From Pseudoleptotrichia goodfellowii (GTDB lineage: Bacteria > Fusobacteriota > Fusobacteriia > Fusobacteriales > Leptotrichiaceae): a DNA stretch of 64,000 nucleotides. The notes under the pieces were generated by a model. It was given only the letters and a program-made list of their open reading frames with translations, had not been told where the DNA came from and did not search any database. The stretch lies in the NCBI RefSeq assembly GCF_007990505.1, contig NZ_AP019822.1:372001-436000 (forward strand), in the 5' to 3' direction. Of this stretch, positions 7,191 to 13,983 are shown piece by piece (the stretch's first letter is position 1; each line of letters begins with the position of its first letter). The translations under genes and the position numbers were made by a program.

Positions 7191-7375
7191 TGAAAATAGG
7201 CGTAGATATTATACCGTTAATTGTGGTGTTAAGTAGAGTATGCACTCTCGCACCATTTATTTAATAAAAGATTTTAAAGTTTGGTAAAATTTCTCAGCAG
7301 TTTAGAGCTGTAAAAAGATATTTATTAAATAATTCGAACTGAAAGCCTGTTTTAAAAAGGGCTATTTTTTTATAA
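7191..7375 (+). ncRNA. Candidate structured RNA (small RNA or orphaned leader)
   Basis: No plausible gene lies on either strand here. The predicted transcript can form a closing stem between its ends (AAAATAGGC / GCCTGTTTT, 9 bp with one G-U). Inside it lies a hairpin TGGTG...AGAGT-ATGC-ACTCT...CACCA (7231-7255 region) and a long stem TTATTTAATAAA / TTTATTAAATAA. The long stem encloses CAGC-AGTTTAGA-GCTG. It ends at AGCC...GGGCT followed by seven T, a terminator-like structure whose left arm is also the right arm of the closing stem. The three-way-junction shape with own promoter and terminator suits a small RNA. An insertion sequence begins 30 nt downstream, so it could equally be a leader cut off from its gene. 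Confidence 0.45.
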
Positions 7376-7406
7376 AATTATAAAATTTTTAGAAAGGAAA
7401 TTAAAT

Positions 7407-9139
7407 CCTAAATTCCCGAAGAATTATACATATGAAAAAAGGACATAGAATTAGTCTTTTTCTATAATAATTCTTCAGGAAATTTAATATCCATATATTT
7501 AAATATTTCTTTCTGTTTCTTTGTTACTTCTCCCAATTTAAGTTTTTCATTACCTCTTTCATAACTTTCTATCAAGTCCAATTCATCAAGAAGTTCCTGT
7601 GTTGTGTATTTCTTATATAATTCTTTTTCACTCATCTTATTTTTTATATACGATAGCATTACTAATGACACGAATGTTACAAATATTTTTCCATCCATTG
7701 TAGGTTTTGATGATACTCTTAATCTTCTTGCATCAAGTCGGTCTTTTATATTATGAAATGCTTTCTCTGCTACATCTTTTGTCTATATATACTTAATATT
7801 TCTCTTGCTTCAAGATTTTCATTACTTATCAAACTGAAATAACCATATTTTTTCATATGTTTTTCTATAATATCATCTTTTGCTACAGCAATTATATTTT
7901 CTTTTTCAACTTTAATATCGAAATATTTCCTATAGTCTTCGACTCTTTTTTCATTTTCTACATTATTTTCTATATCTGTTTTTAATTTAATCAGGTATTC
8001 TGTAAAATCTTTATCTTCTTTTAAAGCTTTTTCATCATCAAAAAACACATACAAGTAAAGATACTTCTTATTTTCCTTGTCTGTATCGTCCCACATAAGT
8101 ATTTCTTTTTTACCATATATATTATATTCAGCTATATAATTAGTAAATTTCTTAATATCTTTTACTTTTTCTATTCTTTCTTTTATTATTTTTGATGATG
8201 ACTTTGTTCCTACAATAAATTTAAATTTATTATTCATGAGTTCATCTATATTGTTTTTACTGTAGAATCCTCTATCCATCACTAATTTAGGTTTCTTAAC
8301 TCCTATATACTGAACATCTTTTATTAATCTTCTAACTGTTGACACATCAACAATGTTTCCTGGTAAAACTCTATAGTAAAAAGGCAATCTTGACTTTTCT
8401 CCATACAAAATTGCAAGATTGATTTGTGCTAATGTATCATTTTCCTTATTATATCCGTATCTCATTTGATTAATAGCTTTTGAATAAGATGATATGCTTG
8501 TTGTATCATAAGCCCAATACTCATCTTCTTTCAACTGTTCAGCCTGTAATTTAAAGAAATTGTTTTTTCCGCTTTCATTTATTTCTGAAAACATTTCACT
8601 TATTCTTTGAGAAGTTAGTTCACTTCTGTTAAATGTTTTATGAATTTTACTCCATTTTTCATATCTTGATATAGGACTATCTTTTCTAATATCAGATATT
8701 GTGCAACAGATAAAATTTCTTTGTACAAATCAGGAAAACATTCTTTAAGATTAGAAGTCAGTCCCAATTTTTTAGCAATAAGATTTAAAAGCAGATTAGC
8801 ACCATAAAATTTACGCTTATCATTTTGAGCTTTATTTTCTTCCAATTTCTTTTTTGGAGTGGAAGTAGGTACAATTTGTCCAGTAAGAGGGTCCTTAATA
8901 CCGATTAATTTTCTTTTAGATTTAGATTTTTTTTCAGATTTATCCCAATAGTTAATAGATTCATAAACATAAGTTTTATTGTATTTTTTATTATATAGAA
9001 AAACTAAAGAAGCCATAAGATTATCACCTATGTATAATTATACATAGAAATAAAGAAAAAGTCAAGAAAAAAATGTAGAAAAAAGCAATAAAATTAATCT
9101 TTTTTCTACTTCATATGTTTATTTCTTCGGAAATTTAGG
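7407..9139 (-). mobile_element. IS1634-family insertion sequence, degenerate
   Basis: About 1.73 kb bounded by imperfect inverted repeats of about 30 bp. The left end reads CCTAAATTCCCGAAGAA and the right end, on the other strand, CCTAAATTTCCGAAGAA; both continue to CATATGAA. The flanks TTAAAT and TAAAAT are similar but not identical, so a target duplication is possible but eroded. It carries one transposase reading frame broken twice. Its insertion separates the structured segment on the left from the phosphatase gene on the right. Confidence 0.8.
7462..9016 (-). pseudogene. IS1634-family DDE transposase, interrupted by two frameshifts
   Basis: Three consecutive reading-frame pieces make one transposase. 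Piece 1 (start ATG 9016, AGGTGAT upstream) has the family N-terminus (INYWDKSEKKSKSKRKLIGIKDPLTG is split over this part). Piece 2 (about 7770-8685) holds the first two acidic residues, in YWAYDTTSISS and LVMDRGFYS. Piece 3 (7462-7776) continues with DVAEKAFHNIKDRLDARRL, carrying the third acidic residue, and ends at PEELL. Both joins need a -1 shift at the identical motif AAAAGAT (minus strand; T-runs at 8682-8685 and 7777-7780), where a five-A run would restore the frame. So it is a one-base loss in an A run at each place, or frameshifting. Most likely inactive. Confidence 0.8.
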
Positions 9140-9176
9140 TAAAATATATGACTGATAAAATAAAAAAATATTTGGA

Positions 9177-9908
9177 ATGTTTAAAAAAAGCGAAAAATCC
9201 AAGAATATAATCAGAATAGAAAAAATTCATGAAAAAGATTTTGAAAGAATTTTTGTAACTTCGGATATACATGGATACTACTCATTATTTTTAAAGTTGC
9301 TGGATAAAATACAACTTACTAAGAAAGATTTGCTTATAATAATGGGAGATTCATGCGACAGAGGACCTCAATCTTATGAACTTTATAAAAAATATATGGA
9401 ATTGTCCGAACAGGGATATAATATAAAGCATATTTTAGGGAATCATGAAGATATGCTGTATAAAGCTGTTCAATCAGGAGATGATGCTCATTGGTATCGT
9501 AACGGAGGAGAGAAAACCGATATTTCCTTCTCTGAAAATTTGGGTATAACTTTAGAAGAATGGAAAGAAAAAGACGGAATGAAAAATTTGGAATGGTTTG
9601 TAAACTGGATAGAGCAGTTGCCTTTAATAATTGAAGGAGATAAAAATATATTTGTTCATGCGGCTTATGATACTACTAAAGGTATAGATGAACAGGAGCA
9701 TAGATTTTTAGTTTGGAGTAGAGATGATTTTTGGACAAATAATAAAACAGGAAAAGCAATTTATTTTGGACATACTCCAAGTAAAGACGGTAAAATAAGA
9801 TACTATGTAAATGATGTCTGCTGTATTGACACAGGTTCGTATAACACGAAAGTACTAGGCTGTATAAATTTGAATTCCAAAGAAGAAATATATGTTAAAG
9901 AAGATTAA
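9177..9908 (+). CDS. Lambda-type metallophosphatase (serine/threonine protein phosphatase)
   Basis: A 243-residue protein with all calcineurin-like motifs in order: SDIHGYY (residues about 29-35), GDSCDRGP (about 57-64), GNHEDM (about 87-92), FVHAAYD (about 163-169) and FGHTP (about 202-206). These bind two metals and hydrolyse phosphoesters; the best-known relatives are phage lambda phosphatase and PrpA/PrpB. The second motif has SC where YV is usual. The start ATG has only a poor ribosome site (TTTGG), and the upstream side is the insertion sequence, so the native promoter may be lost. It lies at the prophage border and may be phage cargo or a host stress gene. Confidence 0.85.
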   Translation: MFKKSEKSKNIIRIEKIHEKDFERIFVTSDIHGYYSLFLKLLDKIQLTKKDLLIIMGDSCDRGPQSYELYKKYMELSEQGYNIKHILGNHEDMLYKAVQSGDDAHWYRNGGEKTDISFSENLGITLEEWKEKDGMKNLEWFVNWIEQLPLIIEGDKNIFVHAAYDTTKGIDEQEHRFLVWSRDDFWTNNKTGKAIYFGHTPSKDGKIRYYVNDVCCIDTGSYNTKVLGCINLNSKEEIYVKED

Positions 9909-9910
9909 GA

Positions 9911-9951
9911 AATAAAAAAAGACCCTGTTGGTTAGACAAAGCCTTTTCTTA
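9911..9951. repeat. 41-bp direct repeat, copy 1
   Basis: Identical over 41 bp to 11090-11130, same orientation. It starts 2 nt after the phosphatase stop. Read on the minus strand it folds into a 12-bp stem with G-U pairs and a 7-nt loop followed by eight T, so it looks like a terminator for leftward transcription; on the plus strand the same stem has mismatches. Confidence 0.85.
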
Positions 9952-10028
9952 TAGAAAAAGTCAGTAAAATCAAGATGAACCAACAATAAAAATAAAATTA
10001 TGGTTTAATAAAGATAAAGATATCCGAT

Positions 10029-10056
10029 TTGATTTAATAATGAAGTATGTTATAAT
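10029..10056 (+). promoter_or_regulatory. Promoter of the Doc toxin module
   Basis: TTGATT and TATAAT with 16-nt spacing, about 37 nt upstream of the 42-codon first gene. Confidence 0.6.
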
Positions 10057-10092
10057 CATAATAGAAGATAAAATGAAATGAGGGGATATAAA

Positions 10093-10221
10093 ATGGATAA
10101 GAAGCCAGTAAAAATGACCGAAAAAGAGATAAGAGAGCGGGAACTGAAAAAAGCAATGGAAACTGTGAAAGCTAAAATAAGAGAGCATAAGGATGTATTT
10201 ATAAGATTGAGGGATAAATAA
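10093..10221 (+). CDS. Short probable antitoxin (42 residues) of the Doc/Fic module
   Basis: A 42-codon frame starting at ATG behind GAGGGG, encoding MDKKPVKMTEKEIRERELKK... and ending VFIRLRDK. It is basic-acidic and fully helical in character. Its stop overlaps the toxin start by one base (TAATG), the coupling typical of antitoxin-toxin pairs, and it has its own promoter. It is shorter than Phd of phage P1 and I see no DNA-binding N-terminal domain. It may be only the toxin-neutralising helix. It was assigned by position and translational coupling, not by recognised homology. Confidence 0.6.
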   Translation: MDKKPVKMTEKEIRERELKKAMETVKAKIREHKDVFIRLRDK

Positions 10222-10595
10222 TGGATATTAAATATTTTGATGTTGAGAAAGTATGGGAAATACACAAAGAAGTCTTGGAGGTGTCTGGTGGCTTATCAGG
10301 ATATAAAGATAAAAACGGTATAAGTCAAATTTGTGATTTTATGCAGAATGATTTATATTATCCCGGCTTTGTAGATAAACTCGAATATTTGATATTCAGC
10401 ATAGCAAAAAACCATTTCTTTAATGACGGGAACAAAAGGACTTCAATAGCCACAGGAACATTATTTTTGAGTATAAATGGGTACAATGAAAAACTGGACC
10501 TGTATATTGAGGAAATGGAATATTATATAATTGAATTGGTAGAGAGAAAATTGGCGAGAGAGCAGTTTAAGGAAATATTGAAAAGATATTTGTAA
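10221..10595 (+). CDS. doc: Doc-type Fic-family toxin
   Basis: A 124-residue protein of Doc length. The active-site loop reads HFFNDGNKRTS (residues about 72-82), matching the Doc version of the Fic motif, HxFxDxNKRT. In this version Lys replaces the Gly of AMP-transferring Fic proteins. P1 Doc with this loop phosphorylates EF-Tu and stops translation. All motif residues are present, so the toxin looks intact. The upstream half (GGLSGYKDKNGISQICDFMQNDLYYP) matches the family. It is the second gene of a coupled pair and is followed after 14 nt by another gene with a good ribosome site. Confidence 0.88.
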   Translation: MDIKYFDVEKVWEIHKEVLEVSGGLSGYKDKNGISQICDFMQNDLYYPGFVDKLEYLIFSIAKNHFFNDGNKRTSIATGTLFLSINGYNEKLDLYIEEMEYYIIELVERKLAREQFKEILKRYL

Positions 10596-10609
10596 TAAGG
10601 AGGAGTAAA

Positions 10610-10957
10610 ATGAGCAGAACAAAAAGGAATATGCCTTATATAAGTATTTTAGCTTATCAAGATTATAAGGAAGATAAAGTGAGCTATAAGAAAGACAATA
10701 AAAAGAAAGTCCGAAAAATAATGAAAGATATTAACAGCGATGTATTTCATTTTAAAAAAATAAAAGTCGGATATAGGGGATTTAAAAGAAATGAAGTGAT
10801 GAATCAAGCTAAAAGAGATATCCTACAAGCAGCAATGATAAATGCTTTTTTTGAACATTTAGAATATAGATTAAAAAATAGTCGTACTTATTCACATGAA
10901 GAAGTACGGGAAATGTTAAAATTCAATAAAGATAAAACAGTTGAGAAAACGGGATGA
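10610..10957 (+). CDS. Basic hypothetical protein, third gene of the toxin cassette
   Basis: A 115-residue protein with pI well above neutral in its first 75 residues (SRTKRNMPYISI, SYKKDNKKKVRKIMKDI, FKKIKVGYRGFKRNE). The C-terminal helix is mixed charge. Start ATG follows AAGGAGG, 14 nt after the toxin. I do not recognise a family. The basic surface suggests nucleic-acid binding, and its position in the cassette suggests a regulator or accessory of the toxin. It is followed by a terminator. Confidence 0.5.
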   Translation: MSRTKRNMPYISILAYQDYKEDKVSYKKDNKKKVRKIMKDINSDVFHFKKIKVGYRGFKRNEVMNQAKRDILQAAMINAFFEHLEYRLKNSRTYSHEEVREMLKFNKDKTVEKTG

Positions 10958-10965
10958 ATTTCTAT

Positions 10966-10997
10966 AAGACTGACAATAGACTTTGACGGTCTTTTTT
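10966..10997 (+). terminator. Terminator of the toxin cassette
   Basis: Stem AAGACTG / CGGTCTT (one G-U) with a 14-nt loop, followed by TTTTT, shortly after the stop at 10957. Confidence 0.75.
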
Positions 10998-11089
10998 GTT
11001 TATATGAATTTTTATCGAAAATATGATAAAATACATTGATTAAAAAAGTGTAGTAAATTCTTTTGAAATCAGGATTTGTAGGGATATAG

Positions 11090-11130
11090 AATAAAAAAAG
11101 ACCCTGTTGGTTAGACAAAGCCTTTTCTTA
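11090..11130. repeat. 41-bp direct repeat, copy 2
   Basis: Second copy of 9911-9951, identical and in the same orientation. The two copies enclose the promoter, the 42-residue gene, doc, the basic protein and their terminator, giving a repeat-to-repeat unit of 1179 bp. The following 195 nt up to truA hold no gene. Confidence 0.85.
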
Positions 11131-11325
11131 AGGAAGTTATGAAGAAAAAAGTTAATTTATTACTTTATGTATATATATTAAACGAAAACACTTAGAATAA
11201 ACTTATTATTTCATATTAAATGATTTATAAGAACTTAAAATAAGTCTTTAATTTAATTAGTTCAAAAAATTCATTGCGAAAATAATGATGTAAAACAAAA
11301 ATTAATTTTTCGGATCGGGAGAAAG

Positions 11326-12075
11326 ATGACAAAAGAGAAAAATATTAAAATGGTATATCAATACGACGGGAGTAAGTTTTACGGCTTTCAAAGGCAAAAA
11401 AATAAAAAGACTGTTCAGGGAGAAATCGAAAAAGTTATTTTGAAAAATTTTTCTCAAAAAATAAATATGATATCATCAGGACGTACTGATAAGGGAGTCC
11501 ATGCTTTAGGTCAGGTTTCCAATTTTTTTATTGATGAAAAAATTCCTTTAGAAGCAATAAAAAGGCAAATCAATAAAAATTTATACGGAGAGATAAAGAT
11601 TTTATCAGTTGAAGAAATAGAGAGAGAGTTTAATTCAAGGTTTGACGCAAAATCAAGAACTTATTTATATATTATGAAAAAAGAGGAAGAAATAACTCCT
11701 TTTGAGTCGAATTATATTACGGGAATAAAAAATGATATAAATATTGAACAGTTTCAGAAAATAATGGAAATTTTCAAGGGAAAGTACGACTTTAGCAGTT
11801 TTATGAAAAAAGATAAGGCAATCAGAAATACAATGAGGGAAATTTACAACATTAAATGTGAATACGAAGAAAGAGAAAAAAAAATATATGTTGAAATATG
11901 CGGAAGTTCATTTTTAAAAACAATGATAAGAATAATGATAGGATCGGCAATGGCAATATATTTCGGAAAAGAAAGAGAAGATTATATAAAAATGAGGCTT
12001 GAAAATCCTGATGCTGATAAACCGAAAATATTGGCTCCGTCTGAAGGACTGTATCTTTACAGGGTTGATTATTAG
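11326..12075 (+). CDS. truA: tRNA pseudouridine(38-40) synthase TruA
   Basis: A 249-residue protein of normal TruA length. It shows YDGSKFYGFQRQ near the N-terminus, the catalytic SGRTDKGVHALGQ with the nucleophilic Asp at residue about 55, and the C-terminal half-domain (FMKKDKAIRNTMREIYNI; SFLKTMIRIMIG). It isomerises uridines in the anticodon arm of many tRNAs. Start ATG follows GGGAGAAAG. It is the first clear housekeeping gene after the mobile region, so the prophage border lies to its left. A GNAT gene follows after about 20 nt. Confidence 0.95.
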   Translation: MTKEKNIKMVYQYDGSKFYGFQRQKNKKTVQGEIEKVILKNFSQKINMISSGRTDKGVHALGQVSNFFIDEKIPLEAIKRQINKNLYGEIKILSVEEIEREFNSRFDAKSRTYLYIMKKEEEITPFESNYITGIKNDINIEQFQKIMEIFKGKYDFSSFMKKDKAIRNTMREIYNIKCEYEEREKKIYVEICGSSFLKTMIRIMIGSAMAIYFGKEREDYIKMRLENPDADKPKILAPSEGLYLYRVDY

Positions 12076-12095
12076 AATAAGTGAAAGGAAATTAT

Positions 12096-12569
12096 ATGGG
12101 AGAATTTTTTATCAGAGAACTGGATTCGGAAAAAGATTCCGAACTGTTATTTCAAATAGTGAAACATGAAGATGAAGTATTTCAGAAAGCGTCTATTGGA
12201 AATTTCAATATAAAACCTTTTGCAAAATATGGAAAAGTATTTGCGATGCTGCATAAAGAGGATAAAATGGAAGAACCTGTTTCTATAATAGAAGTTTTAA
12301 GAAGTTTCAACGGAGAAAAAGGCTATCTTTACGGAGTTTCTGCAGTTCCTAAGTATGAAAAACAAGGTCATACAAGAAAATTGCTCGAATATGTGATAAA
12401 TTACCTGTCTGAAAATAGTATAAATATTATCGAACTGACTGTCGGAGTAAATAATGAAAGAGCGATAAAAATGTATAAAAAGTCCGGATTTAAAATAGAA
12501 AAAGTTCTGACAAATGAGTATAAAGATGGAGAAAAAAGATATTTAATGAAGTATGAAAATAAAGGTTAA
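12096..12569 (+). CDS. GNAT-family N-acetyltransferase
   Basis: A 157-residue protein. The ATG at 12096 has GAAAGGA at good spacing, unlike the GTG at 12081. The GNAT core is visible: YLYGVSAVPKYEKQGHTRKLLEYV (acetyl-CoA loop, in the QGHTRKL position of Q/RxxGxG/A) and IIELTVGVNNERAIKMYKKSGFKIEK, the classic C-terminal motif. It moves acetyl from acetyl-CoA to an amine; the substrate is unknown. It is downstream of truA in the same direction and probably cotranscribed. Confidence 0.85.
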   Translation: MGEFFIRELDSEKDSELLFQIVKHEDEVFQKASIGNFNIKPFAKYGKVFAMLHKEDKMEEPVSIIEVLRSFNGEKGYLYGVSAVPKYEKQGHTRKLLEYVINYLSENSINIIELTVGVNNERAIKMYKKSGFKIEKVLTNEYKDGEKRYLMKYENKG

Positions 12570-12604
12570 TTAAAATAGTTTGATAATTAAAGTAAAAAAA
12601 ATAA

Positions 12605-12639
12605 TTGACAAGTTTTAAAATACATTATAAAATTATAAT
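12605..12639 (+). promoter_or_regulatory. Promoter with overlapping palindrome upstream of the PerR-like gene
   Basis: TTGACA at 12605 is followed after 15 nt by TATAAA. The -10 area reads TTATAAA-ATTATAA, a near-palindrome close to the PerR box (TTATAAT-N-ATTATAA) but without the central base. It is a candidate autoregulatory operator. Confidence 0.45.
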
Positions 12640-12721
12640 GAATACAAAATTGAAGTAAGAAGCAAAAAAACGGATTGTATCAATACATTGTTAACAAAGC
12701 CGGAAAATTTAAGGAGGAAAC

Positions 12722-13156
12722 ATGCACATAGAAAATGTAGGAGAATATTTGAAAGAAAATGGAATTAAACCTTCCATTCAAAGAATAAAAATATTTGAAT
12801 TTTTACTGGAACATCATATTCATCCTACGGTAGATGATATATTTCAAACACTTTCTGCTGAAATTCCGACTTTATCAAAAACAACTGTTTATAATATGTT
12901 GAACCTTTTTGTCGGGAATCATATTGTTCAGGAAGTAATAATAGAGGAAAATGAAGTCAGATATGATGTTGTAACAGGGGTTCACGGGCATTTTAAATGT
13001 AAAGTATGCGGAGAGATTAAGGATTTTGATGTGGATTTGTCTAAATTGGATTTGTCCAAATTAGGAGATGTGGAAATAGAAGAAACGCATTTTTATCTTA
13101 AAGGAACGTGTGCCGAATGTTTAAAAAACAGAAATACAACAGTTGTTAAAAATTAG
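12722..13156 (+). CDS. perR: Fur-family metalloregulator, PerR-like
   Basis: A 144-residue protein of Fur length. The winged-helix segment IHPTVDDIFQTLSAEIPTLSKTTVYNML occupies residues about 37-64. The regulatory metal site shows RYDVVTGVHGHFKC, in which the Asp in RYD is at the position that distinguishes PerR from Fur. Two Cys pairs (CKVC and CAEC) form the structural zinc site. PerR senses peroxide by metal-catalysed oxidation. Start ATG follows AAGGAGG. The ferritin gene begins 41 nt after the stop. PerR rather than Fur is favoured by the Asp and by the ferritin and nearby peroxidase genes, but is not certain. Confidence 0.8.
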   Translation: MHIENVGEYLKENGIKPSIQRIKIFEFLLEHHIHPTVDDIFQTLSAEIPTLSKTTVYNMLNLFVGNHIVQEVIIEENEVRYDVVTGVHGHFKCKVCGEIKDFDVDLSKLDLSKLGDVEIEETHFYLKGTCAECLKNRNTTVVKN

Positions 13157-13197
13157 TTTGATTTTGTTTTTTAAAATTTGAAATAGGAGAGATATCG

Positions 13198-13701
13198 ATG
13201 AAATTAACGAAAAAAACAGAAAAGCTATTAAATGATCAGGTAAACATGGAATTGGGAGCTGCCTATCAATATCAGGCAATGGCTGCACATTTTGAATCTT
13301 TGGGGTTGGAAGGATTTGCAAAATGGATGGACAACCAAGCTAAAGAAGAGATAGAACATTCAAGAAAGTTTTACGATTATTTATTATCAAGAAACGGAAA
13401 AGTCGAGCTTGAAGCTTTGGGAAAGCCCAAAGGAAATTTTAAAACAGTAAAAGAAGTTTTTGAAGATTCTTTAAAACACGAACAGTCAGTTACAAAATCT
13501 ATAGAAGCTATTTATGAAAATGTAAGAAAAGAAAAAGATTACGGAGCGGAAGTGTTTTTAAACTGGTTTGTGTCGGAACAGGGAGAAGAAGAGGAAACTG
13601 TTCAGAAAATTATCGATAAAATAACATTGTTGAATGTGGATAAAGACAGTGTTGCATTGTATATGTTCGATAAAGAAATGGGAGAGAGAACTGAAGAATA
13701 G
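13198..13701 (+). CDS. ftnA: Ferritin (non-haem iron storage)
   Basis: A 167-residue protein of bacterial ferritin length. Ferroxidase ligands are visible: Glu18 in NMELGAAYQY, Glu51 and His54 in KEEIEHSRKF, Glu94-95 region in KHEQSV and the C-terminal WFVSEQGEEE motif. It oxidises Fe(II) and stores it in a 24-mer shell in the cytoplasm. Start ATG lies behind TAGGAGAG. It sits directly behind the PerR-like gene, so iron storage and peroxide sensing are probably one transcription unit. Confidence 0.93.
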   Translation: MKLTKKTEKLLNDQVNMELGAAYQYQAMAAHFESLGLEGFAKWMDNQAKEEIEHSRKFYDYLLSRNGKVELEALGKPKGNFKTVKEVFEDSLKHEQSVTKSIEAIYENVRKEKDYGAEVFLNWFVSEQGEEEETVQKIIDKITLLNVDKDSVALYMFDKEMGERTEE

Positions 13702-13923
13702 TAACAAAATATTTGATTTATTTTAGAGATATAAAATATAGAAACAGAAAAAGTGTGGAAATTAAATACATCGAAAAAAATAGTTTTAAAACAGGAAAAT
13801 AATATTTTTAAAAATTTCGGGTCATCTGAATACTCCGAATACGTCGGGAATAAAGGATGAAAGGATGGGGAAGTTAATAAAAAGTTCTTGTTTTAATATA
13901 ATTTTATAAGATGTATTTTTTTA

Positions 13924-13952
13924 TTGCAACATTGGGAATTTATTGCTATAAT
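13924..13952 (+). promoter_or_regulatory. Promoter of the SurA/PpiD-like gene
   Basis: TTGCAA and TATAAT with a 17-nt spacer, 31 nt before the start codon. The 220 nt between the ferritin stop and this promoter hold no gene that I can support. Confidence 0.6.
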
Positions 13953-13983
13953 AAATTCAGCAGTAAATAAAATAGGAGGAAAC

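Noticed and set aside
7290-7320. GTTTAGAGCTGT as a CRISPR/tracr repeat part
   Set aside because: Single occurrence; no repeat-spacer array or cas gene in the window. No CRISPR array was found anywhere here.
9970-10265. Minus-strand frames opposite the antitoxin gene
   Set aside because: Phe/Ser/Leu-rich shadows of the plus-strand genes, without ribosome sites.
9911-11130. Integron cassette with attC-like repeat
   Set aside because: The repeat contains one GTTAGAC that fits the degenerate attC core, but no second inverted core site and no integrase are seen; a 7-base degenerate match is easily chance.
7141-11325. Prophage attachment site
   Set aside because: The 41-bp repeat was considered, but both copies lie to the right of the phage genes, and the left prophage border is outside the window. 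No att pair can be shown.
13702-13983. Possible riboswitch upstream of the SurA/PpiD-like gene
   Set aside because: Some short GC-containing words are present, but no known aptamer consensus or terminator/antiterminator pair was visible.
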